Shown one piece after another: positions 52,353 through 64,000 of a stretch of 64,000 nt of DNA. The position numbers were made by a program, and so were the translations under genes. Position 1 is the first letter of the stretch. Each line of letters opens with the position of its first letter. The notes below the pieces were generated by a model. That model was not told the DNA's origin. It saw only the letters and a program-made list of their open reading frames with translations, and searched no databases. This DNA comes from Brachionus rotundiformis. Lineage: Eukaryota; Rotifera; Eurotatoria; Ploima; Brachionidae. The DNA is taken from NCBI GenBank assembly GCA_016802295.1, contig JAESIW010000020.1:2246120-2310119 (forward strand), in the 5' to 3' direction.

Positions 52353-55309
52353 ATGAATTATAATATCATGATTATTCTAAAGATAATTGTATTGGTGGTT
52401 TTTGTCTACCTGGTGAATGGAAAGAGTATAATGAAAGAAATCAAGGGTCGTACTAGCATTGACGTATTGTATTCAAATGAAGAAGACAGTGATTTGATCG
52501 AGATTGATCAGGCCCAGCAAGAAAAAAAACTTAAAGAAGCTGCACTAAATTGCAGCTCAAAAATGTCTGCTTATGTATCTAATCGTAATAATCATTTTAA
52601 ATAATCTATTTGATAGATTCTATGATATATTTGAAATTGCTTATTTTTTTAATATTTCTAAAGTGATATCAAATTGATCTTTAGAAAAACAAAAAAACAA
52701 TTTATCATAAATGATGTTAAAAATATTCATTTATCTATTTCGTCTATAAATAAAAATACTTATTTTATTAACTATTAATTATCACAATTAAAATGTTAAC
52801 TTTTACTTTTAAGGCACTGATACCTGCCGTATCACTTGGGATCAAATATTATGCTGGTCCGAGACTCAAATTAATCAATCAGTTTACATACCATGTCCAA
52901 CATACGTAAACAAATTCAATCGAAGATGTAACTAAAAAATTATTAAATCTTGATTAATTTAAGTTTGTTTATTTCTTTTAAATAGATAAAGCGTCCAAAC
53001 ATTGCATATTAGATGTGAACACTAGTCGCCCAGTATGGACCAAGACAAATTTTTCAGAATGTCTTTTGCCTTCTCAACATTTAATTGAAGAATTAGGCGA
53101 AAAGAAAATAATGGAGGTAATTTATTAGAAAATCAAAAATTCATTTATCTTAAAAATCTAATTATATTAAGAGACACTTAAATAATATAATTCCAATTAA
53201 GCTTATCAGCTATGTTATATCATTCTTTTCATTGTTGTTTTCGATTTACATTTTGTCTAGGCCGTAAGTTTTTAAAATATTTTAACTAATTTAAAATTTT
53301 CAAATATTATAATTGTATCTAATTAAATGTTTGCTTTCAGGCGGTTACGATGCCCGCGTAATTACGTTCACATAAATTTATTCGCAACATTTTGTTTCCG
53401 AGTATTCTCTGTTATCTTTGTCAATTATCTGCGTTTTTATGATTCAACTACATTTGGAATGCAGCCTCAAGGTTCGAACATTACCCAGTATTTATCAGCA
53501 AACGATTCGGATGGTGTAATACTATTTTAGAATTAATATTTTATTTATTAGACAAATTTTTACTTTAGAAGTTTAATTTGTGCCGATTTTCAATGACAAT
53601 ATTTCGATATTCAGCTTCAGTTTATTCAGTTGCCATCACAACTGAAGCATTTTATCTTATGCTTTTGCTGAAATTTCCCTATTATAGTGAAAAAAAAGGC
53701 TCGAAATTTTGCATCATCATCTCATGGGGTATATTGATAATTAATTAATTCTCTTTTTAATTCTAAATTGAAAGTTCTTCCATTTTTATGGATTTTACCA
53801 TGGCTTTTCATAAGAATTTTCGTCGAGAATAAATGGTTACTTTAATTTTAATTAACAAAATAAATTGAAATAAAATAATTATATTTATTTTTTAAAGGTG
53901 CTGGCAAATGGAGTCTATATGGAATTTGTTGATAGATGCTCCTAATACAATTCTAACATTCATCAATGTTGTCTGTGCCATTTTTGTTATTAGAACTCTA
54001 TATTCAAAAATTATTAGACAATCAGTCAGTCCTGAAAAAGTAATAAAATATAGGTAAATAAAATTTAAAATTTATATATTTTTATTATCAATTTAAAAAA
54101 ATTAATTGTTTATTAATTTATCCCAATTTAGTTAAAACTAGAATAATTTTGATAGAACATGAAGTTACTTGATAAAATTTACATATTGTTTATAACTACT
54201 AATAATATTTTCAAAATTTATAAAAGCTGAAAATATTAAAACTTGAAATAATAATATTATGAAAGACTTGTAAAAAAATTTCCTCATAAAATCTAAATCT
54301 AAAAATAATTATTGTGATTTAAATTTGATTTAAAGACGTTTGGCAAAGTCGATTTTGATAATTATACCAATATTTGGAGTGCATTTTATAATTTTCGAAT
54401 GGCTTCCATATTTCAGGGTTGCTACAGAAGACTCGCTTTTGGAATTGCCTTTGGTTTATTTGGAAATTATATTTAATGGTTTACAAGTAAACAAAATAAG
54501 GAATAAATCTGTATCAAGTTTTAAGGCGAATTTATTTAAAGGGTCTGTTGGCATCAGTAGCTTGTTGCTTTGTTCAAAAAGAAGCCCAAATAGAAACTTT
54601 AATTCTTGTCTATAATTTATTAAAACGACTTAAATTATTAAAAAAATTCAGCTGTGTGAGAATTCTAGACGAAGAATACATTCAAAGCTTAAAGTATTCA
54701 CGAGAATTCAGATCAAGATCTTTTCATGAAAATTCAAGAATCAAGCGATCAGATTCCACTGTCGATTCAGCCACTGATGTATTCTTCAGTCGACCAAAAA
54801 TAGAAATTAAACGCATGAACAGTCGAAGAAGATCATCAGTAGCAAGATATAACTGGTCAAATAGGTTTTGTTGTTGTCTATTTAGTAATCAGAAAAATGA
54901 CTTTTACCAAAATGGACATAGAAGATCAACTCTTTTGTCTTTAACAGACAATACTGGTTTGGCTAAAAATCTTAAGCGTCTCAGAAATTCATCCAGTTTA
55001 ACAGGCCTTTTTACCAAAAAAACAATTTCTGAAAAATCATTTAAAACCAAAAGCCACAAAATAGGCACCCAGCCTGGACCGGTCAGCAGATTAGACTCGG
55101 TTAATAGCGAAGATTTAAGCAGAAATGTGGATAGAATTGATGGTTCAAATAACTCAGATCCCAAAATTGCCATCAATGATTTGATTATTGCTGAAGAAGA
55201 TCTCGTTTCTAAAGATTCAGATTCGATCAAGAGAAGTCTAAGCATAAAAAATGTGGATTCGGAAAACGAATCTCCAAGGAGAAAGATAAGCTTTTCGATA
55301 GAAAAATAG
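52353..55309 (+). CDS. Class B (secretin-family) GPCR, copy 2
   Basis: Ten exons give 679 codons: 52353-52584, 52814-52927, 52986-53116, 53172-53263, 53341-53515, 53569-53728, 53775-53835, 53898-54053, 54336-54486, 54542-55309. The signal peptide is MNYNIMIILKIIVLVVFVYL. The hormone-receptor domain has six cysteines (LNCSSKM, DTCRITWDQILCWSET, YIPCPTYVNKF, KHCILD, FSECL). TM2 has LRCPRNYVHINLF, extracellular loop 2 CWQMES, TM7 GLLASVACCFVQKEA. Exons matching copy 1 have the same phases, and several the same lengths (114, 92, 61 and 156 nt), so this is a tandem duplicate. The cytoplasmic tail (about 230 residues, serine/arginine-rich) has diverged. Copy 1 splits its 5' end into two exons; here it is one. 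Confidence 0.9.
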
Positions 55310-55707
55310 ATTTTTAAATTTTATATTTTACATCTATAACCATGGTAAATAATTAACTTGACAATGCATTAAATGGTGATACGTGTTAGTCTGTATTTAC
55401 ATTAGTCGATTACCCAGTGATTTTAATTTTTAAATTTTATAATAAATTAAGAACTTATTTTAGATTGTACAATAATGTTAATATGTATAACTTCTTATTT
55501 AATAATAAAGAATTTTTAAAAATTTTTTTCTTGATAAAGTTTTAATAAATACACCAAAATAAGATATTAACATTTTCTAATCATAATAAGAAAAAATCTA
55601 AAAATAAATTTTGGGATAAAATTTTTATTAAAAACTAAACGATTTTTTCATTTTAAAAAGTTCTAAGCTAAATTAAGAAAAAATTAATTTAAAAAAAAAG
55701 ATACAAC
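55310..55707. other. Intergenic, AT-rich
   Basis: Short spacer between the second receptor and RNF213; nothing recognised. Confidence 0.5.
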
Positions 55708-58700
55708 ATGTTTAATAATTCAGACGAAGGTATTTAGTTCTTAGAATTTAAAAACGAATTAAGATTTTTTTTATAAGAAAACAAATTATCTGAAAATAAA
55801 GATAAATTCGATCAGAAAATTAACAGCAAAGGTATTATTTTGTATTTTTAAAATTAATGTTTTCTAAATTTTTAATTAGATCCATATTTTAATTATGACT
55901 CTCAGAACGAAGGTTCCACTTCACATGAAATTAAACATAACGAATCAAAAAAAATTGAGAAAAATGAAAATGATAAAGCAAGGTCTTCATCAGAAAGTTC
56001 CTTATCATCTTCAGCATCTTCTATCAAAACAAAAAGAAATCAAGGAAAAAAAATGCAAGGATAAATTAGACTTATTATTTATTTTTTGAGTAAAATTTAA
56101 TTTAGGAATCGAAAAAAAAAGAAAGAGAAAAAACGAATTGAAAATAATCAAAAAATGTCTCAAAAAACCGATAAAAAAATATTAGATAAAGATGATAACT
56201 TATCATTACAGAGACATGATAAAAGCGAAAAAATTACTATTAAGTTTTGTGCTTACGCACCTGATGAGTTTATAATAAATTCGGAAGAGTGTTATTTTGG
56301 TATAATTCATTGTCTTGGTGAATGGAAGAAAAAAAATATAATCAAACTAAATACAAGGTATCTTTAATTATTTTTATTATTTTAATTTTGGTAATTTTTG
56401 TAAATAACGTGTCATTTTTAGGAAATTTGAAAATGGCACTTTGGTAACAGGAAGCCATTGTTTTGATTTAAATAATAAAGTATTTGAATATAAATATTGC
56501 CTGGTTTCGACAGATGATGAAATCGAGCCATATTTCGAATTTTATCAAGCCATAAACCAAAATAGATCAATAAATCTTAAGGATTGTTTTGCAGGTTTGA
56601 TTAAACTAACCTTTAATTAAACGTGATAGAAAAATTTATTACTAAAATAGATAATGTCTCTACAGTTTACAATGGAATCATTCTACCACCGGATGAAGAA
56701 AATAAACCATTTTGGAAAAAAATTACAGCCTCGAAGATAAAAAATTTTATAAAGAAATTTTATTCACCTGAGATATTGGAAAAAAATCTTGAAGAGACAA
56801 TAAGAGCTATGCTTCATGAAATACCTGAAATGAAACCTGATGATGATAGATTAACAAATTTTCATAGTGCAAAGAAATATTTGATTTCAATAATTAATTC
56901 CATTGTGAAATGTTTCAAGGGCAATCACATAAAAAATATAAAAGTACACTATTTAATTTAATATTTACTTTTATTCAATATTATTAAAAGATTATTGGGA
57001 AAATTTATTTGGATGTATTAGATCAAAATGAAAAATTGACATTATATAACTTATTACCTTTGTTGGAATATAACGCTCGTAATGTAATAAAATTAGATGA
57101 AAATGAAATTAAAGCATGCTCTAATATTATAATTAATAATATTAGTTGTGTAGACATTTCAAGATTAAAAGGGTAAATTTATATACATATATTAATGTTG
57201 GAATCTAGTTAACAATAAGTATAGTAGAACAATTAAATTTAAATTTATTAATAATCTTTTTAATATTAAAGACAAAAACTAAAAAAAATTAATAGAATTT
57301 AAATTATTAACTTTAAAAAATTTAATTTAAAAGTTAGATAAAGGATTCGAATACTTATTGTTAATATTGTCGATTCTACCAGCATTAACATGAATTGTTA
57401 TAAAAATCTTTAATATAATTATTCTTTAGAATTGATCTAAATTTATTGAGTTATATTATTAAATCTGATTACAAATTTTTTCAATTATTTGAAATTTTGT
57501 TTAAATTTAAATTTGACAAAAATTCAATAGAAAACGCTGATTTATTCAGTGAAAATGGTTTTAATCTCTTAAAAGATTATATTGATTTTTTTCCAATCCA
57601 GTAAGCATTAAATACTTTAAAATTGGATAAATTTAAATCTAAATTTTAATTTCAAAGTGACAAAGAACTTTATCAAGAAATCATGTTAAAGATTGAATTT
57701 AAAAGATCAAAAATAATAGAATGTGTATCTTTTCTTTTTATTATGATAAATGACATAATCTCTGATGATAAAATAGCAGATTTTTTTTCAATTTTCGAGA
57801 TTATTGGAAACCTGATATTTTTTAAGTATCAATTTGATAATTATATACTTAAAACAAAAATATTTATCCAAATATCAATATATACAGGAAAACAACAACG
57901 TTTATTAAACATTTTAAACATTTCTATTGATAAATTTATCGAATCTAATGATAATGATCATTTAAAATCTGAAGAAAATTTAAGATTCATATCACATAAG
58001 TGTAATTTAATATTAAAAGAGGAATATTATAAACGATATTTTAATAATCATTCCAAGTTTTATATTTCAATTATAAAACTTTACATTTACAAAGATATTT
58101 GCTACATTGGTCAAGATAATAAAGATCAAATAAATAATTTTATAGCTAATGTGTTCAACAAAATCAAAAATAATTTCCTAATTTTTAAACATGACTGGAT
58201 GGACGAACCAGATTTAAAGGAAACACTTGTGAACTGGAATCAATTAAATTATATTGTTGAAATTTCAAATCAATCCATTGGGAATATTATTCAGAATTTT
58301 TTCCATGAAATATGTACTGCTTCGTTCAGAAATACAAGCATAAAAATATTAATCTATATTTGCAGAATTATCCTAGGAAAAAATTTATCAATCCATTCAA
58401 ATGTTGAAAAGACAATCTTTAATGAAATTATCAAAAAAATAGAAGAAAAAGATTTGTATATGCTTACCAAATTTGAAAAAGAAAATAATAATGCTCGTTT
58501 ACATCTATTGATACGTGAATTAATTGCTAAGAAATGGCCTAGGACAGGCAATAACTTTGATGTTTTCAATTTTTTATTTGAATGCAACAATTTTCTCAAA
58601 GCTTTTCTATACAACAATTTTTTTATAAGAGATAAAGATTTGGAGTCTAAAATACTAGAAATCAAATCTTTATTAAAAATTACATTTAAAAATTTGATTA

Positions 58701-61700
58701 GTGGAGACATTGAAATTTATATGCTTGATATGTTATATGAGCACAAGGATACGTTTTATGAACTTTGCCAAGTTCCTGGGTCAAATGACAAAGATGCTGT
58801 TAAAAATATTAAAGATATTTTAGAAGTTCGCCATTTACAGAGTAAATGCTTTAGTAATTTTCTTCAAGTAATGAATGAGCTTTTGAAATATTTTGAAATG
58901 TTTTATAAGAAAACAAAGAATACAAACCTTGACTACCAGAATTTAAAAAATAAATTAAATAATTTTAAAAATTGCAGACAAATAAAAATTAATTGCTTAT
59001 GTACGTGTGATTTATTGATTCAGAATGATGAAATGGTATTGAGGAAAAATATCCTTGGGTTTGATGAAATTGACAAGAATAAATTAGATGAATTACTTAG
59101 TTTTATTAAATTCTCCCAAGACAATATTTACCTCTTATTTTATACTCAAGAATTGATCAACAAATGTACAATAAAAGTTGATGCACCACACTTTATTAAT
59201 AAAATATTTGGGTATGCGTTGGATAAATTCGAGCAGTTGGGATATCTTTTAAAAAATCAGGACTTAGAATTAAAATATTTTTCAGATGAGTTGGCAAAAA
59301 TTGGACCAAATTTAAAGATTGATAAAGAAAATGATTTATACAAAACGGAATTAAAAAAAGTAATGCAACATATCAAAATGTCAGATAATGACATTGAATT
59401 TCGATTAAAACAATTAAAACATTATCTTAATTTGCCAAAATTGGAAAAAATTTCTAAATTAACTTTGACTATTACAGAGATTGAAAAATTGAATGGCGAT
59501 TTTGAACAATTAAGAATAATTCAAGATTATGTAACATTCTAATTATTTAATTTACTATTTAAATTATTAGATTTTTTTAAAAGGTTACTGATAGCCAAAA
59601 TAAAATAATCTATTTGCATCATATTAAAGATAGTTCAATCAGGCTATACGAATCACTAGATAAGTTAAGCGATGAAAATTTTATTAGATGCCTGGATAAA
59701 TATGTTAAAAATTTTGAGTTTATTCAAAGATTAAGAAAAGTTACTTCAAGTAATTTTTGAATAATAATCAGTATTATGTAATATTTAAAAAAATAGATTT
59801 AAATGACCTTAAGGTGCTATGCGATGTTGCTTCTGAGGGAGCATTGGAAGTTGTGAGGGTACAATCACTGCTTTTGGTAGGAACTGCGTTTGGACCATTA
59901 ATTTACAACATGAAAAAAGACTGCTCTAATGATCAACTTATCCAACACATTAAGGAAGTCTTCAAAAATTTTTCAACAAATAAAGAATTACCAGAAAAAC
60001 TTGTAAAATTAATTAAATGAATAGAATCTTGAAAAATTACTCTACTTCAAAAAAGGATGCGATTTCCAAGGAAAAAGACTGGCTTAAAGAAATAAAAGAA
60101 TCAATGGGAAATACAGAAGCAAATGCACTCATTAAAGCAAAGCAAATAAACCAACATGGTATATTTGATTTTGGTCTTAATGACAGCTCCGAAAAAGATG
60201 ACTTGGTAAATATTAAAATTTTCATTATAACTGATAATAAAAAAATATAAAATAATTACAACCACAAACAAAAAATTTTTTTTTGAATTATTAAAAAGAA
60301 TATTTAAAATTATTTTAATTAAAGGAGCTAAACGACATTATTAGAGTAGTGGTTCCAAAAATTAAAGATAATCAAAAAAAAGAATTTACTTACAATCAAC
60401 TTAGAAATCTACAAGACAAGCTGGCGTTAGTTGTTGGAAGAAATCCTTCGGACCAAGAGATAATTGGATATTTTGAAAATGTAACTTAAAAGCTGAATTT
60501 ATTTGATGGATTTTTTTTAATCAAAAATAAATTTTAAGGTTTTAGAATCTCTGATCAATTTGGGAGATATCTATCTAAAATTGCTTCGAAGCGGAAATAT
60601 TTTGTTTTTAAAATGGAATTGCACTATTTATAATGATGAGTCTAAATCAGATACAATTAAAATAAACTTTGGAATTAAAAATTACAGTTCTAACATTTTT
60701 GGCAAAAGAAAATACGAAAAAAGCACCGTAATGTCAATAGACAAAACATTCAAATTTTTGAAAAAGTGTTACGAAGAATGGTCAATCCACATTGATGAAA
60801 TGAGAAATAAATTTATCTATTTAAATCTCTTTACAACAAAGCAACTGATCGATTTGAGAGTTTTGATGGCAAAATTCTTATCCAACGAAATGACAAATTT
60901 TGAAAACTCGGATCTGAATAATCTTAAAGATTTATTGTATAATATAAACTCCCAAGTCAATGTTGATTGTATTTATAAAGCAAATTCCTATGCTCAAGAG
61001 AAAATTAGTGATGAGCCTCTCGGTGTACACGATACCAGTACCAATTCAGAATATGATAATCTAATAACTGAATTGAAGGAATTTTTTGATAAAAGGTTGA
61101 TCATTCAAGGAATTAGGCAATTAGATACCACTGATAAAGACCAAATTATGAATTACTGTTTGCAAAATGAAATTGAAGAATCATCCAACAAAATTAATTT
61201 AAATTTGATAAAATCTGAAAATTTAATTGCTGACATAACATCTAATTTAAGCAATAAAGATCCTTATAATGATGAAAATGAACAAACTGATGATTTACAA
61301 AATAAATATGACCAAATTTGGAATAGATTTTTGGAATATTTGAGCTTAAATTTTGAAGACTATGTTTCTCTTCATCATCTTGGCTTAGCTCTTGATTACA
61401 TAAAAGAAGATTCCCAAAATTTAATTAAACGTAATAAGCCATCATATTTGGATTACAACAAGCCGAATCTTATAGTTTGTTGCCAAGATGAAATTATTTC
61501 TCGAACTTTAAGTATCTACTCTATGTCACACGATCAACCATTGCCTTCAAATGATGAAGTTCTTTACTGCAATTCGAATACAACTTGTGAAGAAATAGAA
61601 CTTTTTTGGAGAAGAGTATTGTTTCAAAAAGAAAATAATACCGAGCAAAGAATTTATTCATTGATAAATGTCCAAGATCTTCTGTATGACCAGGCATCGA

Positions 61701-64000
61701 AAGCTCAGCTGTCATTTGAAAAGTTGATGGCAAATTGTAATCCAAATAAAGATAACAAGTTCTTGGTTTGTATAATTTGCTCAAGTGAACGTGAAGATAA
61801 GTCTATTATTGTTACGGCTTTTAATCGCTATCGCAAAAATGTTAATCTAGATAGAAATATTGACAAAAATATGACCCTTTACTTAAAAAAACAATTTAAG
61901 CAAAAAGGAAATGTTTTGTTCAGGGACAATTTTGGCAAAGAGCTACTATGTGCACAAGTGATCACATCAGATCATGCTGGTGTAGGAAAATCACTTTATG
62001 TACAAAGACAAGTCGAAATTTCAAAAGAAAAAAATAGAAATTTAAAGTATCAATGTATATCAATAAAAAAGCAGACTCTTCCATTGGAAAATGTTTTTAA
62101 TATATTAAAAGACTTTGAAAAAACGCATTACAAAAATAAGATGGCAAATGTTTATCATATTGATATTGCTTGCGAAGTTTGGTACCAAGTAGATTTCTTT
62201 TTGTTCAATTTACTTTGTCTTGGAGTAATTGTTAATTCTAATGGAAAAATGTTCCGTCGCTCAGACAAAGATTTATATTTCATAGAAATTATGAGCCCAA
62301 AATTTAAGCCAAAAGATGGCTTAGATGATGAATATATGAAGCCTCTGCACAGTATTCTGAACATCCTTCCAAGTTTAAAATGCATTGGGCCATTTCAGGT
62401 ATTTGATTATATGAGTAGAAATGCCAATTTACCTGAAGATTTTAGTCCGATCATGTTTGATCAAACTATTCTTAATTCTGAATTGATTCAACGGCCCTGT
62501 CAATACTTATATGCCATGAGTCAAAATAGAAATTTAGATACAACATCCTACAATCAGGAAAATAAATTAGATAGCAAAATATGTTTACAATTATTACTTG
62601 AACATTTGGAAAACGAGACTGTATCTTGGTCTGAAATTATTTACTTTGCCAAATTTTTAAACACTCAATTATCTGATTGTGAACGATCATATTATTGTGA
62701 TCCATCGATAACAGGGGAAGATTTACCCGGATTTAAAACATTTGTGGTTAAATTCATGGTTCAAATGTCTCATGATTTTGCTTTACCAAGTTTGGAGATT
62801 TCAGATCGATCGGCTATGCAATTTGTCAACAAAAATCAAGTCGAATTTAAATTAAATCAACTGAAAATGAGAAGAAAATGGGAAAATGATCCACATCCCT
62901 ATTTATTTTTTAATCCTGATGGTCAAACATTTACATTTTTTGGTTTTTTTGTCAATCGAAAGACTGGACAATTAATTGACCAACAAACTAATGTTCCGCT
63001 CTTTGAAAATAGACTAAATCTAAGTAATAATTTGATCCATGGTTTGTACGCTCAAAATAAAACTATTTTGTATGAAAATATTTCTCAATTGACTAAAGCA
63101 GAGAAAATAAAAAAACTTTTATCTGTAATGGGAATAAATTCAGATTGTGTAAATGATCCAGATCCGTCATACGAGCTGACAATGGACAACTTGCTTAAAA
63201 TTCTTGCTATTTACATGAGACTTAGGGCAGATATACCTGTAATTATAATGGGAGAGACAGGATGTGGAAAAACAAGATTGTGCAAATATATGTGTGATTT
63301 GTTCAAATATTCTCATCGAAATGTGAATAACATGTATTTGGTAAAGGTACATGGAGGAACTACATCAGAAGAAATAATTGAGCATGTGCGAAATGCGGAA
63401 GAAATGGCTAGGAAAAATTGGGCTCTAAGTCCAGGCATGTTCACTATTTTATTTTTCGATGAAGCCAATTCGACAGAAGCTATTGGTACTATAAAAGAAA
63501 TAATATGTGATGTGCGAGTAAATGGTGCACCATTAGATAAAGATTGTGGACTTAAAATAATTGCCGCTTGCAATCCATACAAAAAACATTCAGATGACAT
63601 TATTCAAAATTTTGAAAAATCTGGCCTGGGATTCTACGTTGACATTAATGAAACTCAAGAGAAGTTGGGAGATTTGCCAATGAGACATTTGGTTTATAGA
63701 GTTCAGCCTTTACCATCAGCAATGTTGCACATAATATGGGACTTTGGTCAACTTAATGATAAAGTGGAGCGTTTGTACATAAATCAAATTGTACACAAAA
63801 AGCTTGATTTATTGTTTAATCAAGATGCGATAGAACTTATTGTTAAAGTTTTGTGTGCTTCACATAAATATATGAGAGAGCAAAAGAATGAATGTAGTTT
63901 TGTGAGTTTAAGAGATGTTCAGAGAGTGCTCAAAATAATAGAATGGTTTATGTATAAAAAAGAAATACTCAGACTTTTAGATCCTAAAATAGATAAAAGT
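55708..64000 (+). CDS. RNF213: RNF213 (mysterin) AAA+/E3 ligase, 3' end outside window
   Basis: Fourteen exons join in phase over 2452 codons: 55708-55729, 55778-55831, 55880-56054, 56106-56357, 56422-56594, 56630-56943, 56991-57172, 57430-57600, 57658-59530, 59584-59749, 59797-60002, 60056-60205, 60325-60480, 60539-beyond 64000. After a Ser/Lys-rich N-terminus comes a CBM20 starch-binding domain (FGIIHCLGEWKKKNIIKLN, about residues 155-230). A long helical region follows, then AAA1 with Walker A SDHAGVGKSLYVQRQ (about 1775-1790) and a second part FRRSDKDLYFIEIM. AAA2 has Walker A GETGCGKTRLCKYM (about 2203), VKVHGGTTSEEI, Walker B TILFFDEANSTEAI and IIAACNPYKKHS. These match RNF213 closely; the RING and E3 shell lie beyond the window. 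RNF213 acts at lipid droplets and in ubiquitination of intracellular pathogens. The intron after exon 3 appears to start GC. Confidence 0.93.

Overview
The window is eukaryotic and animal. It is very AT-rich, with introns mostly of 50-120 bp (GT-AG, a few apparent GC-AG), histone genes ending in metazoan-type 3' stem-loops, and clear orthologues of MRPL48, YAE1, METTL5, EFHD2/swiprosin, ANKFY1, ZC3H4/6 and RNF213. A small AT-rich protostome such as a monogonont rotifer (Brachionus-like) fits best, but that placement is inference. An assembly gap of Ns lies at 21770-22180.

1-10.4 kb is a nest of mobile-element debris with histone H4 embedded in it. It starts with an SF3-helicase (Rep/NS1-like) ORF facing a decayed ORF on the other strand. 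That ORF is split by a FLYWCH/MULE DNA transposon with an 8-bp target duplication. Then come a retroelement remnant (aspartic protease, transmembrane envelope tail, LTR, primer-binding site), several fragments of one LINE family, and a deleted Tc1-like element. 10.4-11.7 kb holds a head-to-head H2A/H2B pair. H3 and H1 are absent.

11.9-27 kb is ordinary genic sequence: the FYVE end of an ANKFY1 gene, a three-exon coiled-coil protein, MRPL48, YAE1, an LRR-Ig transmembrane protein, an EF-hand swiprosin interrupted by the gap, a C2H2/coiled-coil protein and METTL5. 27.9-30 kb is an orphan class A GPCR.

34-42 kb carries two divergently oriented paralogues of a ZC3H4/ZC3H6-type CCCH protein. From about codon 77 through some 290 bp of 3' flank the copies are virtually identical (arms of about 2.23 kb), while their N-termini and 5' flanks differ. 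The sharp boundary suggests gene conversion between inverted repeats.

45.6-55.3 kb holds two tandem class B (secretin-family) GPCR genes with matching exon phases; I could assemble full frame-consistent models of 629 and 679 codons. From 55.7 kb to the window end runs an RNF213 (mysterin) gene with a CBM20 starch-binding domain and two AAA+ modules, truncated by the window edge. Long intergenic stretches (30-34, 36.2-39.7, 42.1-45.6 and 48.8-52.3 kb) show no genes I can support.
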